A DNA stretch of 64,000 nt from Kribbella sp. CA-293567 (GCF_027627575.1 NZ_CP114065.1:2418001-2482000); one strand, 5' to 3'; positions 24,293 through 33,820 are shown, counted from the first letter of the stretch. Translations and numbers: made by a program. Notes: generated from the letters alone by a model not told the origin.

Positions 24293-25827
24293 TTCTCATC
24301 CTTCGCGGCTTTACCGTCCCCGGTGGCCGCCTTCGCGTCGTCCCGGCCGGCCGGCTTGGCGCCTGAGTCCGGCTTCGTGTCCGTCTTCGGGCCGGTCAGA
24401 TCGCTCAGCCGGAACTCGTCGATCCGGGTCTGGTCGCGCGGCGGCTCGGAGGTCCGGAGCTCGTCGACGCTGCCGGCGTCCACCCGCAGGCTCGTGTCGA
24501 TGCGGGTCCGGTCGGCCGGGGCCTCACCGGCGCCGGACCCGGCGAACGGGCTGCCGCCGCTGAACGGGTTGCCACCCCGGCCGAGCTCCGCCTCTTCCGG
24601 CTCGACGTCGGTCGCGTACGTCGCCGTGGCCTCGTCGGCGCCGGCGGTGTACTTCGGGACGTCGTCGTAGGACGTCGCGAACGGGTTGCCCGTGGGAGCG
24701 GCCGGCGCAGCGGTGGCCGTCGAAGCGGCCGGCGGCGTCGCCGGTGCGGCGAACGGGTTGGTGTACGGCGTGGCCGTCTCGGAGTCGAGCTCGGCGGCCT
24801 GGCGGGCGATGTTGCTGGCGATGTCGTTCAGCCCGGCGATCTGGGCCAGGATGCCGTCGCGGCGCTTGGCGAGCCGCTCGGTCTCCCGGGCGATGATCGT
24901 GCGCGACCGCTCCGCCTCGTCGGCGGCGCTGGCCAGCTCGGCCTCCGAGCGGGTGCGCGCGGTGGTGAGCAGCTGCTCGGCCTCGCGCCGGGCCCGGGAG
25001 AGCGTGCGCTCGGCCGACTCCTCCGCCTCGGCGCGGATCTTGCGGGCCTGCTCGGTGGCCTCGGCGACCCGGCGCTCCGAGGCCTCGGCGGCCTCGCGCA
25101 TCTGGGTGGTCAGGTTCTCGGTGTCGGCGGCGATCTTCGAGTGCTTGTCGGCCAGCTCCTTGGCCTGCTGCTCGCGCTCGTCGGCCAGCCGGGCCCGCAG
25201 TGCCGCGGACTCGCGCTGGATCGCGGTGCGGATTTTCTCCGCCTCGTGCAGCGCGCCGTTCTTCATCGTGCTGGACTCGGACTCCGCCGTCAGCTGCAGC
25301 GTCTCGGCCTTGCGCCGGGCGGCCGCGAGCACCTCGGCGGACTCGGTGTCGGCGGTCCGGCGGATCTCGGCCGCGTCGCCCTCCGCGGTCCGGCGCATGC
25401 TGTCGGACTCGTTCAGCGCGACGGTGCGGATGTCCTGGGCCTCGCGCTCACCGGTCGCCCGGGTGGCCGCGGCCTCCTTGGCGGCGGTGCTGCGCAGCTC
25501 GTCGGCCTCGCGGCGGGCCTCCTCCAGCGCCTCGGCGGCCTGGTCCTGGGCGAGCCGCAGGATCTGCGCGGCCCGGTCCCCGAGCCCGGCGTACGACGGG
25601 TTGGCGCTGGCCTCGAGCTGGCGCTTCGCCTCCTCGAGCTGACGCTGCAGCGGAGCGGAGTTCGCCTGCGCGTCCTCCAGCCGCGTGCGGGCGTCGGCGA
25701 GTTGCATCTCCAGGGCGCGGACATAGTCATCCACCGCCTGTTTGTCGTAGCCACGACGTCCCACGGGGAAGCCACCCGCGGCAGTCGCAGTACGATCGAA
25801 AAACGGCAGGCTCGACTCGTCAGCCAT
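24289..25827 (-). CDS. DivIVA-like coiled-coil protein (FilP/Scy type)
   Basis: A 512-residue protein. The N-terminal DivIVA motif is FPVGRRGYDKQAVDDYVRALEMQL, followed by about 300 residues of Glu/Ala/Arg heptads (EEAKRQLEA, EALEEARREADELRSTAAKEAAATRA and many more), and a disordered Pro/Ala/Glu tail from about 340. This build matches the filamentous polarity proteins of actinomycetes that mark growing tips or form intermediate-filament-like structures. It is upstream of, and overlaps by four bases, the AI-2E gene. A 0.1-kb gap separates it from the ccr gene. Confidence 0.87.
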   Translation of the reverse strand: MADESSLPFFDRTATAAGGFPVGRRGYDKQAVDDYVRALEMQLADARTRLEDAQANSAPLQRQLEEAKRQLEASANPSYAGLGDRAAQILRLAQDQAAEALEEARREADELRSTAAKEAAATRATGEREAQDIRTVALNESDSMRRTAEGDAAEIRRTADTESAEVLAAARRKAETLQLTAESESSTMKNGALHEAEKIRTAIQRESAALRARLADEREQQAKELADKHSKIAADTENLTTQMREAAEASERRVAEATEQARKIRAEAEESAERTLSRARREAEQLLTTARTRSEAELASAADEAERSRTIIARETERLAKRRDGILAQIAGLNDIASNIARQAAELDSETATPYTNPFAAPATPPAASTATAAPAAPTGNPFATSYDDVPKYTAGADEATATYATDVEPEEAELGRGGNPFSGGSPFAGSGAGEAPADRTRIDTSLRVDAGSVDELRTSEPPRDQTRIDEFRLSDLTGPKTDTKPDSGAKPAGRDDAKAATGDGKAAKDEK

Positions 25828-25909
25828 CCCAAAGAGTCCCTTCTGGCGGCTCGGTTGAATCCTTCACTCTAAAGCCTGTCAGAACTCCCACCCGCCACGC
25901 CAACCGGGC

Positions 25910-27247
25910 CTACCTGTCCCGGAACCGGTTGATCTCGGTCAGGTGCTGCTCGCGCAGTTCGGGGTTCTTCACGCCGAGACCTTCGGACGGAGCCAGCGTC
26001 AGCACGCCGACCTTGCCCTGGTGCAGGTTGCGGTGCACGTCGTACGCCGCCTGGCCGGTCTCCTCCAGCGGATAGACGCGGCTCAGGGTCGGGTGCACCA
26101 TGCCCTTGGCGATCAGCCGGTTCGCCTCCCAGGCCTCGCGGTAGTTGGCGAAGTGGGAGCCGATGATGCTCTTCAGGTTCATCCACAGGTAGCGGTTGTC
26201 GTACTCGTGCAGGAAGCCCGACGTGGAGGCGCAGGTGACGATCTTGCCGCCCTTGCGGGCGACGAAGACCGAGGCGCCGAAGGTCTCCCGGCCGGGATGC
26301 TCGAAGACGATGTCCGGGTCGTCGCCGCCGGTCAGCTCGCGGATCTTCGCACCGAGCCGCTTCCACTCCGACTGGTCCTGGGTGTGCTCGTCGGACCAGA
26401 ACTCGTAGCCCTCGGCCGACCGGTCGATGATCAGCTCCGCGCCCATCGCCCGGCAGATCTCCGCCTTCTCCGGCGACGAGACCACGCAGACCGGGATCGC
26501 GCCGCCGTTCAGCGCGAACTGGGTCGCGTACGACCCGAGCCCACCGGACGCACCCCAGACCAGCACGACGTCGCCCTGCTTCATGTCCGCGCCGTTCGGC
26601 GAGACCAGCTGCCGGTACGCCGTACTGTTCACCAGCCCCGGCGACGCTGCCTCTTCCCAGGTCAGATGCGCCGGCTTCGGCATCAGCTGGTTGGACTTCA
26701 CCAGCGCCAGCTCGGCCAGCCCGCCGAAGTTGGTCTCGAATCCCCAGATCCGCTGCTCGGAGTCGAGCATCGTGTCGTTGTGCCCGTCCGGCGACTCCAG
26801 CTCGACCGACAGGCAGTGCGCGACCACCTCGTCGCCGGGCTTCCAGGCGTTCACGCCGGGCCCGGTCCGCAGTACGACGCCGGCCAGGTCCGAACCGACC
26901 ACGTGGTACGGCAGGTCGTGCCGCGCGGTCAGCGGCGACAACTTCCCGTACCGCTTGAGGAAACTGAAGGTGGAGACCGGCTCGAAGATCGAGGTCCAGA
27001 CCGTGTTGTAGTTGATCGCGCTCGCCATCACCGCGACCAGCGCCTCGCCCGGCCCGAGCTCCGGCGTCGGCACGTCGTCCAGGTGCAGGCTCTTGCGTGG
27101 ATCCTTCTCCCTGGTCGCCAGGCCCTCGAACATCGCGGTGTCGTCGGCGTGCACGGTGATCCCGCGATAGTGCTCCGGTACGGCGAGCTGCCCGAAGTCC
27201 TCGGCGGGCGTGTCGCCGGCCAGGATCGCGTCCAGGATGTCCTTCAC
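25910..27247 (-). CDS. ccrA: crotonyl-CoA carboxylase/reductase
   Basis: A 445-residue enoyl-thioester carboxylase/reductase of the medium-chain dehydrogenase fold. It converts crotonyl-CoA, CO2 and NADPH to ethylmalonyl-CoA. Family features: ASAINYNTVWTSIFEPVSTF, LPYHVVGSDLAGVV, FGGLAELALVK, SPGLVNSTAYRQLVSPNGA, the nucleotide-binding VLVWGASGGLGSYATQFA and the CO2-pocket segment IVFEHPGRETFGASVFV. With the hydroxyacyl-CoA dehydrogenase (2799), thiolase, epimerase, MeaB and mutase in this window, it supports an ethylmalonyl-CoA or C4/C5 extender-unit route. Single transcription unit. Confidence 0.95.
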   Translation of the reverse strand: MKDILDAILAGDTPAEDFGQLAVPEHYRGITVHADDTAMFEGLATREKDPRKSLHLDDVPTPELGPGEALVAVMASAINYNTVWTSIFEPVSTFSFLKRYGKLSPLTARHDLPYHVVGSDLAGVVLRTGPGVNAWKPGDEVVAHCLSVELESPDGHNDTMLDSEQRIWGFETNFGGLAELALVKSNQLMPKPAHLTWEEAASPGLVNSTAYRQLVSPNGADMKQGDVVLVWGASGGLGSYATQFALNGGAIPVCVVSSPEKAEICRAMGAELIIDRSAEGYEFWSDEHTQDQSEWKRLGAKIRELTGGDDPDIVFEHPGRETFGASVFVARKGGKIVTCASTSGFLHEYDNRYLWMNLKSIIGSHFANYREAWEANRLIAKGMVHPTLSRVYPLEETGQAAYDVHRNLHQGKVGVLTLAPSEGLGVKNPELREQHLTEINRFRDR

Positions 27248-27406
27248 GTCGTACCTCCAGGTCGGTGGAGCCGGGTGAAAGCGGAATCTACCGACGAGTA
27301 TGCCTCTGACTGAAGGGTTCTGTGAGGCAGGTCGCAGTCGTTGAGACGACTGTCACTTTTCAGTCCACTGGGTTTAGTGGTCTTACCGGCGCGAAGGCCT
27401 TCGCTG

Positions 27407-28354
27407 TCAGTCGAGACGCGTGTGCAGCCGGATCTGGGTGCCGGTGGGACCGGACCGGAGCTGGACCAGGTCGCAGAGCTGGTTCGCCATCCAGACGCCG
27501 CGCCCGCCGAGCCCGTCGATCGGCGGCGGCATCCGGCCGACCAGCAGATCGTCGATCCGCCCCTGGTCGGCGATGTCGAGGATCAGCGCGCGGTCCTGGG
27601 TCCACAGCGACAACCGTCCCCGGCCGCCTCCGAACCGGATGCTGTTGGTGCAGACCTCGTGCAGCGCCAGTGTCAGATCGTCGGTCCGCTCTGCGCTCAA
27701 GCCCGCTTGGAGGGCGCGCTCACCTGCCCAGCGGCGTACCGCCGACAGTTGCGCGCGCCCGAAGTCGCGTAGCTCAGCCCCGGCCGGTACTACGGGCAGC
27801 GGCGTACCGAAGACTCCGCGCGCGACCTCGCTCCAGTCCTGCGAATCCGCCGTGGAACTATCGGCGGCGGGATGGCTGGTAGCCGGGTCGACGTCGGCGG
27901 AGAGGACCGTGGCGGAGTACGGGCAGCGCAGCCGGAACGGGCCGGAGTGCTGGAAGGCCACGTTGAGCAGTGATTCGTGCAACCTGGCCTCCGCGAACTC
28001 CGCCTCGGACCGGCCTGGATAGGCGGGCTCGCCGAGACCGCGGACCGGACGCCCGGGATGGTCGCTCAGCAACGTGGTCCACAGCCCGATGATTCGCGCC
28101 GGGTTGCGGCCCGCGGCGGTGATGTCGATGAAGGTGACCTGCTCGGCCAGCTCGCCGAGTTCGGTTCGCAGTAGGGCGATCCGGGCCGGCGGGAGCGCAG
28201 CGGCGGCCACTTCGCCCGCGATCAGGCCGTCGCGGAGGAACGGAGCTGCTCGGCCCACGAACTCATCGTCATCGGCGTAGACGAAGGCGTCGTGCGAGAA
28301 ACCGGCTGGATCACCGTCCGTTGCGTCAGAGGCGCTGTCGATCAGCACGTCCAC
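27407..28354 (-). CDS. MEDS-domain anti-sigma regulatory kinase-like protein
   Basis: A 315-residue protein. The N-terminal MEDS/DcmR-like sensor domain reads HDAFVYADDDEFVGRAAPFLRDGL ... ITAAGRNPARIIGLW. The C-terminal HATPase domain of RsbW type reads LTLALHEVCTNSIRFGGGRG, IADQGRID and GLGGRGVWMANQLCD. Proteins of this layout bind or phosphorylate anti-anti-sigma partners. No partner is encoded next to it. GTG start at 28354. Confidence 0.82.
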   Translation of the reverse strand: MDVLIDSASDATDGDPAGFSHDAFVYADDDEFVGRAAPFLRDGLIAGEVAAAALPPARIALLRTELGELAEQVTFIDITAAGRNPARIIGLWTTLLSDHPGRPVRGLGEPAYPGRSEAEFAEARLHESLLNVAFQHSGPFRLRCPYSATVLSADVDPATSHPAADSSTADSQDWSEVARGVFGTPLPVVPAGAELRDFGRAQLSAVRRWAGERALQAGLSAERTDDLTLALHEVCTNSIRFGGGRGRLSLWTQDRALILDIADQGRIDDLLVGRMPPPIDGLGGRGVWMANQLCDLVQLRSGPTGTQIRLHTRLD

Positions 28355-28432
28355 AGACTAGTCCCGAACGGGTCGTCCGGCGGCGTGGGACGCGGCTTCT
28401 CACTCACGGTCGCCGACGGTGACCGAGGGCGC

Positions 28433-28867
28433 TCATCGGGCCGGCTCGACCAACTCGACCAGGACGCCACCGCTAGAGCGCGGATGCAGGAAGTTGACCC
28501 GCGAACCGGCCGTGCCGCGACGCGGTTCGTCGTACAGGAGGACGGCGCCGCGCTCGCGCAGGGTGGCCGAGACGGCGTCCAGGTCGCGAACGCGGTACGC
28601 GAGCTGCTGGATGCCCGGGCCGCGAGCGGTCAGGAACTTGGCGATCGGGGAGTCGTCCGACAGCGGCGCGAGCAGCTGGATCGAGGAGCCGGAGTCGCCG
28701 ACCGAGAGCATCGCCTCCCGGACCCCTTGCTCCTGGTTGATCTCCTCGTGCGCGACCGTCATGCCGAACGTCTCGGCGTAGAACCGGACGGCTTCGTCGA
28801 AGTCCGCGACCGCGATCCCGACGTGGTCGATCGCCTCGAAGAGGGTCTGCGTTCCGGTGGCGTCCAT
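28433..28867 (-). CDS. mce: methylmalonyl-CoA (ethylmalonyl-CoA) epimerase
   Basis: A 144-residue vicinal-oxygen-chelate protein that interconverts (2S)- and (2R)-methylmalonyl-CoA or ethylmalonyl-CoA. It has two beta-alpha-beta-beta-beta repeats; metal ligands are expected in IDHVGIAVADF, IQQLAYRV and LVELVEP. Motif GVREAMLSVGDSGSSIQLL is typical of bacterial epimerases. It is divergent from the thiolase and close to meaB, which fits. ATG 28867. Confidence 0.92.
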   Translation of the reverse strand: MDATGTQTLFEAIDHVGIAVADFDEAVRFYAETFGMTVAHEEINQEQGVREAMLSVGDSGSSIQLLAPLSDDSPIAKFLTARGPGIQQLAYRVRDLDAVSATLRERGAVLLYDEPRRGTAGSRVNFLHPRSSGGVLVELVEPAR

Positions 28868-28960
28868 CTGCCCAGATTGGCCTAGTTCGGCGGTTGTTTC
28901 CAACGAGTGTGACCGGATCGACAACCCCGTACCAGTGTGCTCGCAGGTATCGTGAGAAGC

Positions 28961-30178
28961 ATGTCTGACACCACTCGCAGCCCGCAGAACACAACTGTCA
29001 TAGTCGCCGGTGCGCGGACGCCGATCGGCCGGCTGCTGGGTGGCCTGAAGGGCTTCACCGGCGCCGACCTCGGCGGCTTCGCGATCAAGGGCGCGCTCGA
29101 GAAGGCCGGTGTCGCGCCGGACCAGGTCGAGTACGTGATCATGGGCCAGGTGCTGCAGGCCGGGGCCGGCCAGATCGCCGCCCGCCAGGCCGCCGTCAAG
29201 GGCGGCATCCCGATGTCGGTGCCGGCGATCACCATCAACAAGGTCTGCCTGTCCGGCCTGAACGCGATCGCGATGGCCGACCAGCTGATCCGGGCCGGCG
29301 AGTACGACGTGGTGGTGGCCGGCGGGATGGAGTCGATGACGAACTCCCCGCACCTGCTGCCGAAGTCGCGCGAGGGCTACAAGTACGGCGACACCACGCT
29401 GGTCGACTCGATGGCCTTCGACGGCCTCTGGGACGCCTTCACCGATCAGGCGATGGGCGCGCTGACCGACCAGGCCAACGACACCGGACTGAAGCTCACC
29501 CGCGCGGAGCAGGACCAGTTCAGCGCGCGGTCGCACCAGCTGGCGGCGGAGAGCTGGAAGAACGGCGTCTTCGTCGACGAGGTGGTACCGGTCGAGGTGC
29601 CGCAGCGCAAGGGTGACCCGATCGTCTTCGACACCGACGAGGGTGTCCGCGGCGACACGTCGGTGGAGACGCTCGCGCGGTTGCGCCCGGCGTTCGGCAA
29701 GGACGGCACGATCACGGCCGGTTCGGCGTCCCAGATCTCCGACGGTGGCTGCGCGGTGGTCGTGATGAGCAAGGCGAAGGCCGAGGAGCTCGGACTGACC
29801 TGGCTGGCCGAGATCGGCGCGCACGGGTCGGTCGCCGGACCGGACTCGTCGCTGCAGAGCCAGCCGGCCAACGCGATCGTCAAGGCCTGCTCCAAGGAGG
29901 GCATCGAGCCGGCCGCGCTCGACCTGATCGAGATCAACGAGGCCTTCGCCGCGGTCGGTATCGCCAGCGCGCGGGAGCTGGACGTCGACCTGGACAAGGT
30001 CAACGTCAACGGCGGCGCCATCGCTCTTGGGCACCCGATCGGTATGTCCGGCGCCCGGCTCGTTCTGCACCTGGCTCTCGAACTGCAGCGCCGTGGCGGT
30101 GGCACCGGCGCCGCTGCCCTTTGCGGTGGCGGCGGCCAGGGCGATGCGCTGATCGTGCGCGTGCCGCAGCGAAGCTGA
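28961..30178 (+). CDS. acetyl-CoA C-acetyltransferase (thiolase)
   Basis: A 405-residue biosynthetic-type thiolase that condenses two acetyl-CoA to acetoacetyl-CoA (or the reverse). Catalytic residues: C96 in [13 protein letters not shown]358 in [14 protein letters not shown]388 in [18 protein letters not shown] is present. It is divergent from the epimerase and followed by meaB 63 bases later. ATG at 28961 is preferred because family proteins start at [12 protein letters not shown] sequences; an upstream in-frame start at 28937 would add eight residues. Confidence 0.95.
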   Translation: MSDTTRSPQNTTVIVAGARTPIGRLLGGLKGFTGADLGGFAIKGALEKAGVAPDQVEYVIMGQVLQAGAGQIAARQAAVKGGIPMSVPAITINKVCLSGLNAIAMADQLIRAGEYDVVVAGGMESMTNSPHLLPKSREGYKYGDTTLVDSMAFDGLWDAFTDQAMGALTDQANDTGLKLTRAEQDQFSARSHQLAAESWKNGVFVDEVVPVEVPQRKGDPIVFDTDEGVRGDTSVETLARLRPAFGKDGTITAGSASQISDGGCAVVVMSKAKAEELGLTWLAEIGAHGSVAGPDSSLQSQPANAIVKACSKEGIEPAALDLIEINEAFAAVGIASARELDVDLDKVNVNGGAIALGHPIGMSGARLVLHLALELQRRGGGTGAAALCGGGGQGDALIVRVPQRS

Positions 30179-30241
30179 CTCGGCGCCGGCCACCGGCAGC
30201 GGTAGCGTGGCCGCCCAGAAGACATCCCCGAGCGGTTAGAG

Positions 30242-31204
30242 ATGCTGATGCCCCGACGGACTGCACCGGTTGCCGAGTTGGTCGAACGCGCCCGGGGTGG
30301 CGACTCACGGGCGGTCGCCCGGCTGATCTCGCTGGTGGAGGACGAGTCGCCGCTGTTACGCGAAGTGATGGCGGCGCTGGCTCCGCATGCCGGCCGGGCG
30401 CACATCATCGGCATCACCGGCTCGCCGGGTGTCGGCAAGTCGACCTCCACCTCGGCCCTCGTCACGGCGTACCGGGCGACGGGCAAGCGGGTCGGCGTAC
30501 TGGCGGTGGATCCGTCGTCGCCGTTCTCCGGTGGGGCGCTGCTGGGCGATCGGGTGCGGATGCAGGACCACGCGACCGACGCGGGGGTCTTCATCCGGTC
30601 GATGGCCTCGCGCGGCCATCTGGGCGGCCTTGCCTGGACCACCCCGCAGGCGCTGCGGGTCCTCGACGCGGCCGGCTTCGACGTCGTTCTGGTCGAGACG
30701 GTCGGCGTCGGGCAGTCCGAGGTCGAGATCGCGGGGATGGCCGACACGACGATCATCCTGCTCGCGCCCGGGATGGGCGACGGCATCCAGGCCGCCAAGG
30801 CGGGCATCCTGGAAGTCGGCGACATCTACGTGGTGAACAAGGCCGACCGGGACGGCGTACAGAACGTCACCCGTGACCTGCGCGCGATGCTCGCCCTGGC
30901 CGAGCGCGGGCCGGACTCCTGGACCCCGCCGATCCTCAAGACGGTGGCGTCGCGCAACGAAGGCGTCGACGAGTTGGTCGCCGCGATCGAGGACCGGCTG
31001 ACCTGGATGACCGGCAACGGCGTACTGACCGAGCGCCGGCGCAGCCGGGCCCGGGACGAGATCGAGGCGATCGCGATGACGGCCCTGCGGTCCCGCTTCG
31101 CCCACCTGCACGGTGACGCGCGGCTCGACGTACTGGCCGCGAAGGTCGCCGACGGCGACACCGACCCGTACGCCGCGGCCGACGAGCTGCTCGACGCGCT
31201 CTGA
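30242..31204 (+). CDS. meaB: MeaB/ArgK-family G-protein chaperone of an acyl-CoA mutase
   Basis: A 320-residue P-loop GTPase that guards and reloads the B12 of a methylmalonyl-CoA-type mutase. Walker A ITGSPGVGKST, the SIMIBI switch segment LAVDPSSPFSGGALLGDR, DHATDAGVFIRSMASRG, VETVGVGQSE and the G4 NKAD are all present. An alternative start is MPRRTAPVAEL, six bases later. Likely partner: the IcmA-like mutase at 34510, the only such enzyme in the window. Confidence 0.95.
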   Translation: MLMPRRTAPVAELVERARGGDSRAVARLISLVEDESPLLREVMAALAPHAGRAHIIGITGSPGVGKSTSTSALVTAYRATGKRVGVLAVDPSSPFSGGALLGDRVRMQDHATDAGVFIRSMASRGHLGGLAWTTPQALRVLDAAGFDVVLVETVGVGQSEVEIAGMADTTIILLAPGMGDGIQAAKAGILEVGDIYVVNKADRDGVQNVTRDLRAMLALAERGPDSWTPPILKTVASRNEGVDELVAAIEDRLTWMTGNGVLTERRRSRARDEIEAIAMTALRSRFAHLHGDARLDVLAAKVADGDTDPYAAADELLDAL

Positions 31205-31495
31205 TTCTAGCCTGTTCCGCGCGGGGTGAGCAGGATCACTCGGGCGGCTCGATGACACACTTGGCGACTCTCTGTCACATCCGAATCCGGGCAGGAAGTC
31301 CCCGGATCCGGGTGTTTGGGCTACCTTCGTCCCTGGGCGGCGCGCCGGTCGCTGCCGTGCCCCCTGATCCGTTACAGAATGGATCTTGAAGCTGGTGAGC
31401 ATTGTGCGGTGGGCTGTGTTCAGTCAGTGACAGTTGGTGACTATCCGTGATACAAACACAGTCGACCGAGTTGGTTGCGAACGAGGAGTGGTGAC

Positions 31496-31654
31496 ATGCC
31501 GAAGAAGCTGCTGATCTGGCTGGTCATCGCCTTTGCGGCGTTCTATCTGTTCACACAGCCCGAGAACGCCGCAGATGCTGTAGGAGGTGCGTTCTCGGCC
31601 GTCGGCGATGCGTTCGGGAGCGTGATCACGTTCCTGTCCGCGCTGTTCAACTGA
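31496..31654 (+). CDS. conserved small membrane protein (52 aa)
   Basis: MPKKLLIWLVIAFAAFYLFT, then QPENAADAVGGAFSAVGDA and FGSVITFLSALFN. It has one N-terminal membrane helix, a short amphipathic middle and a hydrophobic C-terminus. A close relative, as I remember it, occurs in Streptomyces next to the same genes. Function unknown. GAGGAG nine bases before the ATG and a perfect 13-bp terminator behind the stop support a real gene. Confidence 0.75.
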   Translation: MPKKLLIWLVIAFAAFYLFTQPENAADAVGGAFSAVGDAFGSVITFLSALFN

Positions 31655-31661
31655 GCCTTCC

Positions 31662-31702
31662 GCCAAGTGTCCCGTGACGAGCCTTCGTGCGGGACACTTG
31701 GC
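31662..31702 (+). terminator. terminator after small membrane protein
   Basis: Perfect 13-bp stem (31662-31674 with 31690-31702) and a 15-base loop that can fold further (ACGA/TCGT). Confidence 0.7.
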
Positions 31703-31760
31703 TGTAGTACTCAGGTGATGGGCCACGGGGCCGACAGCGGGTGGACAGGGGAGTGAGCGG

Positions 31761-32486
31761 ATGGCCGGATTAGGCCTCTTCAGGATCTTCGATCCGAAGG
31801 TCAGGCGCCATCTGATCTCGGACGAGGGCGAGGTCGTCATCGACGAGGTGCGGCACCACTGGGTGGTGTTCGCCGTGCCGATCGCCGAGGTGATCCTGGC
31901 CACCGCGCTGCTGGTGGCGATGCTGTGGCTGCCGCCGAAGGGTGCCGGCGCCGTCCTGGTGATCGTGCTGGTGCTGCTGGCCCACGCGTTCTGGAAGTTC
32001 TTGACCGAGCATCGCGACCGGTTCGTGGTGACGAACATGCGAGTGATGCGGATCCGCGGCGTCTTCTCGCAGACCGTCGCGACCACCCCGATCGCCCGAA
32101 TTCTCGACATCACCCTGCAGAAGCCGCTGATCGGCCGGATGTTCGGCTACGGCCACTTCGTCTTCGAGTCGGCCGCCCAGGACCAGGGCTTCCGCGAGAT
32201 CAGGTTCGTCAGCCGTCCCGACGACCGTGACCTGACCATCCAGCGCGTCATCCAGCGCACCGGCCTGCGCGCCTCCGCCAGCGTCGACGTCGTCCAGGGC
32301 GACGACGACGATTCCGACGACGACGGTACCGGCCCGGTCGGCATGAACACCGCGGCCGAGGTGAGCACCAGCACCACGACGGCCCCCACCCAGCACGCGA
32401 CCACCACCCGCGTCGCCGGCACGTCCAGCAAGTCGATCTTCAACTCGGAACGCGCCAACTGGACCGACGACCCGGACCGCGACTAG
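31761..32486 (+). CDS. PH-domain membrane protein
   Basis: A 241-residue membrane protein. Two helices at about 35-75 (VVFAVPIAEVILATALLVAMLW, VLVIVLVLLAHAFWKFL) are followed by a bacterial PH (bPH2) domain: RFVVTNMRVMRIRGVFSQTVATTPIARILDITLQKPLIGRMFGYGHFVFESA. The last 60 residues are acidic then Thr-rich (DDDDSDDDGTG, STSTTTAPTQ), likely disordered. Similar proteins lie in the same block in Streptomyces. Role unknown. Confidence 0.85.
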   Translation: MAGLGLFRIFDPKVRRHLISDEGEVVIDEVRHHWVVFAVPIAEVILATALLVAMLWLPPKGAGAVLVIVLVLLAHAFWKFLTEHRDRFVVTNMRVMRIRGVFSQTVATTPIARILDITLQKPLIGRMFGYGHFVFESAAQDQGFREIRFVSRPDDRDLTIQRVIQRTGLRASASVDVVQGDDDDSDDDGTGPVGMNTAAEVSTSTTTAPTQHATTTRVAGTSSKSIFNSERANWTDDPDRD

Positions 32487-32500
32487 CCCGCTGTACTTCC

Positions 32501-32602
32501 CGTACACACCGACAGGCAGTAGTCGATCTTCCGCTCCGTCCGCACGCTTGATCGACGGCTCTGCGGTGCGTTGAAGGCGACTACTGCCTGTCGTTGTGTA
32601 CG
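32501..32602. repeat. 25-bp inverted repeat flanking a 52-bp core
   Basis: Arms 32501-32525 and 32578-32602 are inverted copies with 24 of 25 bases matching. The element starts 15 bases after the PH gene stop and ends where the truncated methyltransferase remnant begins. It may be a small mobile element (MITE-like), a recombination scar or a strong terminator. Confidence 0.7.
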
Positions 32603-32639
32603 CCAACCGCAGATCCCGCGCGACGCCGGGATCCAGCAC

Positions 32640-33074
32640 TGCTACTCGGCTGTCTTCGACGAGGACACTCGGCACCTTCATCGCCGAGGTCAGCGACGCC
32701 CGGCAGCTCGATTTCGCCGACAACAGTTTCGACGTCGCGCTGCGGTTCGGTCCGCTGTATCACCTGCGGGAGAAGGCGGACCGGCTCACCGCACTCCGCG
32801 AGGCGGCTCGCGTCGTCACGCCACGCCAGCTCCTGGTGGCAGGTTTCCGGCCGGGCATTTCCACACCGCGGCAGAGCTTCAGGAAGAGTTCGACGCCGTC
32901 GGCATCACCGACGTCGAACTCCACGCGATCGAAGGCTCGGCGGGTTCGGCGCTGGAGCAGTTGCCGGCCGATGACGAACTACTCCAAGCGGCCCTCACCT
33001 TGGTACGCCGTACTGGTCACCTGGCCGGAGTTCGCGAGATGACCAACCACCTGATGGGTGTCGGCAGGGGTTAG
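32640..33074 (+). pseudogene. decayed SAM-dependent methyltransferase
   Basis: Two fragments in different frames read together as a class I methyltransferase. Fragment 1: VSDARQLDFADNSFDVALRFGPLYHLREKADRLTALREAARVVTPRQLLVAGF. Fragment 2, one frame over from about 32840: GHFHTAAELQEEFDAVGITDVELHAIEGSAGSAL ... LAGVREMTNHLMGVGRG. The N-terminal SAM-binding glycine loop is missing, the middle after LLVA is deleted, and the frame shifts. Its 3' end overlaps the MDMPI gene by four bases. Sequencing error could explain the shift but not the missing N-terminus. Confidence 0.65.
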
Positions 33075-33820
33075 GTGGTGCACTCCGCGACTCGGGCGCG
33101 GAACTCGAGTACTGCGGCGTCGTCGCCGGCTGACTGGTCCATGTTGAGGTCGCGGCGGCCCCAGAGCCAGAGGAGGAGTTCGTCGGGGTCGCCGAAGACC
33201 TCGGCGTCGACGTCGCCTTCGGCGGTTGGTACGACGGTTGCGCTGGTCGCGTCGAGGCGGGTGGTCCAGGAGCGGCCGGCGGAGGTGATCCGGATGGTCG
33301 CGTCGACCGGGTGCTTGGTGTCGCCTTCTTCCCACCAAGGGCCGCCGAGCATCAGGGTGAGCAGTTCGTCGATGCCGTCCAGGGCCAGTTCGCGGTCGAC
33401 CGGGGTGACGACGTCATGGGCCAGTTCGGCGTCGACTCGGTGGACGACGGTCTCCAGTGCCATCCGGCGGAACCAGAAACCCGACGTCTGGTCCGACGGT
33501 GAGAAGGTCCAGGTCGGCCGGTCGGTGCCGGCCTCGGTCAGCGCGACGACGATCGCGGTGCGGGTCTCCTCGAACAGTTCGAGGGCGTCGCGCTCGTCGA
33601 GCCCGGCGGGCGGCCACGGCTCGGGGCGGGCTCCCAGCCGGAGGATCTCGATCTTGTGCAGATAGACCTGGGCGACGTGTCGGAGCAGTGACTCGACGGT
33701 CCACTCGGGGCAGCTCGGGACGACGGCCGGGAGGCCGAGCCGGCCGACCTCGGCGAGGCGGGCGGCGTCCCGCTGGAGGCAGGCGAGGTAGAAGGCAGCG
33801 TGTTCGGGCGGCAGAGACAT
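33071..33820 (-). CDS. maleylpyruvate isomerase/DinB-type mycothiol-associated protein
   Basis: A 249-residue protein. The N-terminal MDMPI/DinB helical bundle reads HAAFYLACLQRDAARLAEVGR, VPSCPEWTVESLLRHVAQVYLHKIEILRLG, with the triplet of His/His/Glu-type metal ligands expected in LRHV and ETVVHRVDAELAH. The C-terminal domain (ATIRITSAGRSW ... DVDAEVFGDPDELLLWLWGR) is SCP-2-like, typical of these two-domain proteins. Usually mycothiol-dependent, substrate unknown. ATG at 33820 was chosen; the upstream bases give no clear ribosome site. Confidence 0.85.
   Translation of the reverse strand: MSLPPEHAAFYLACLQRDAARLAEVGRLGLPAVVPSCPEWTVESLLRHVAQVYLHKIEILRLGARPEPWPPAGLDERDALELFEETRTAIVVALTEAGTDRPTWTFSPSDQTSGFWFRRMALETVVHRVDAELAHDVVTPVDRELALDGIDELLTLMLGGPWWEEGDTKHPVDATIRITSAGRSWTTRLDATSATVVPTAEGDVDAEVFGDPDELLLWLWGRRDLNMDQSAGDDAAVLEFRARVAECTT

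Noticed and set aside
27335..27352. CAGTCGT-TGAG-ACGACTG hairpin upstream of ccr
   Set aside because: Perfect but short, no T-run on the relevant strand and no clear gene to terminate or regulate.
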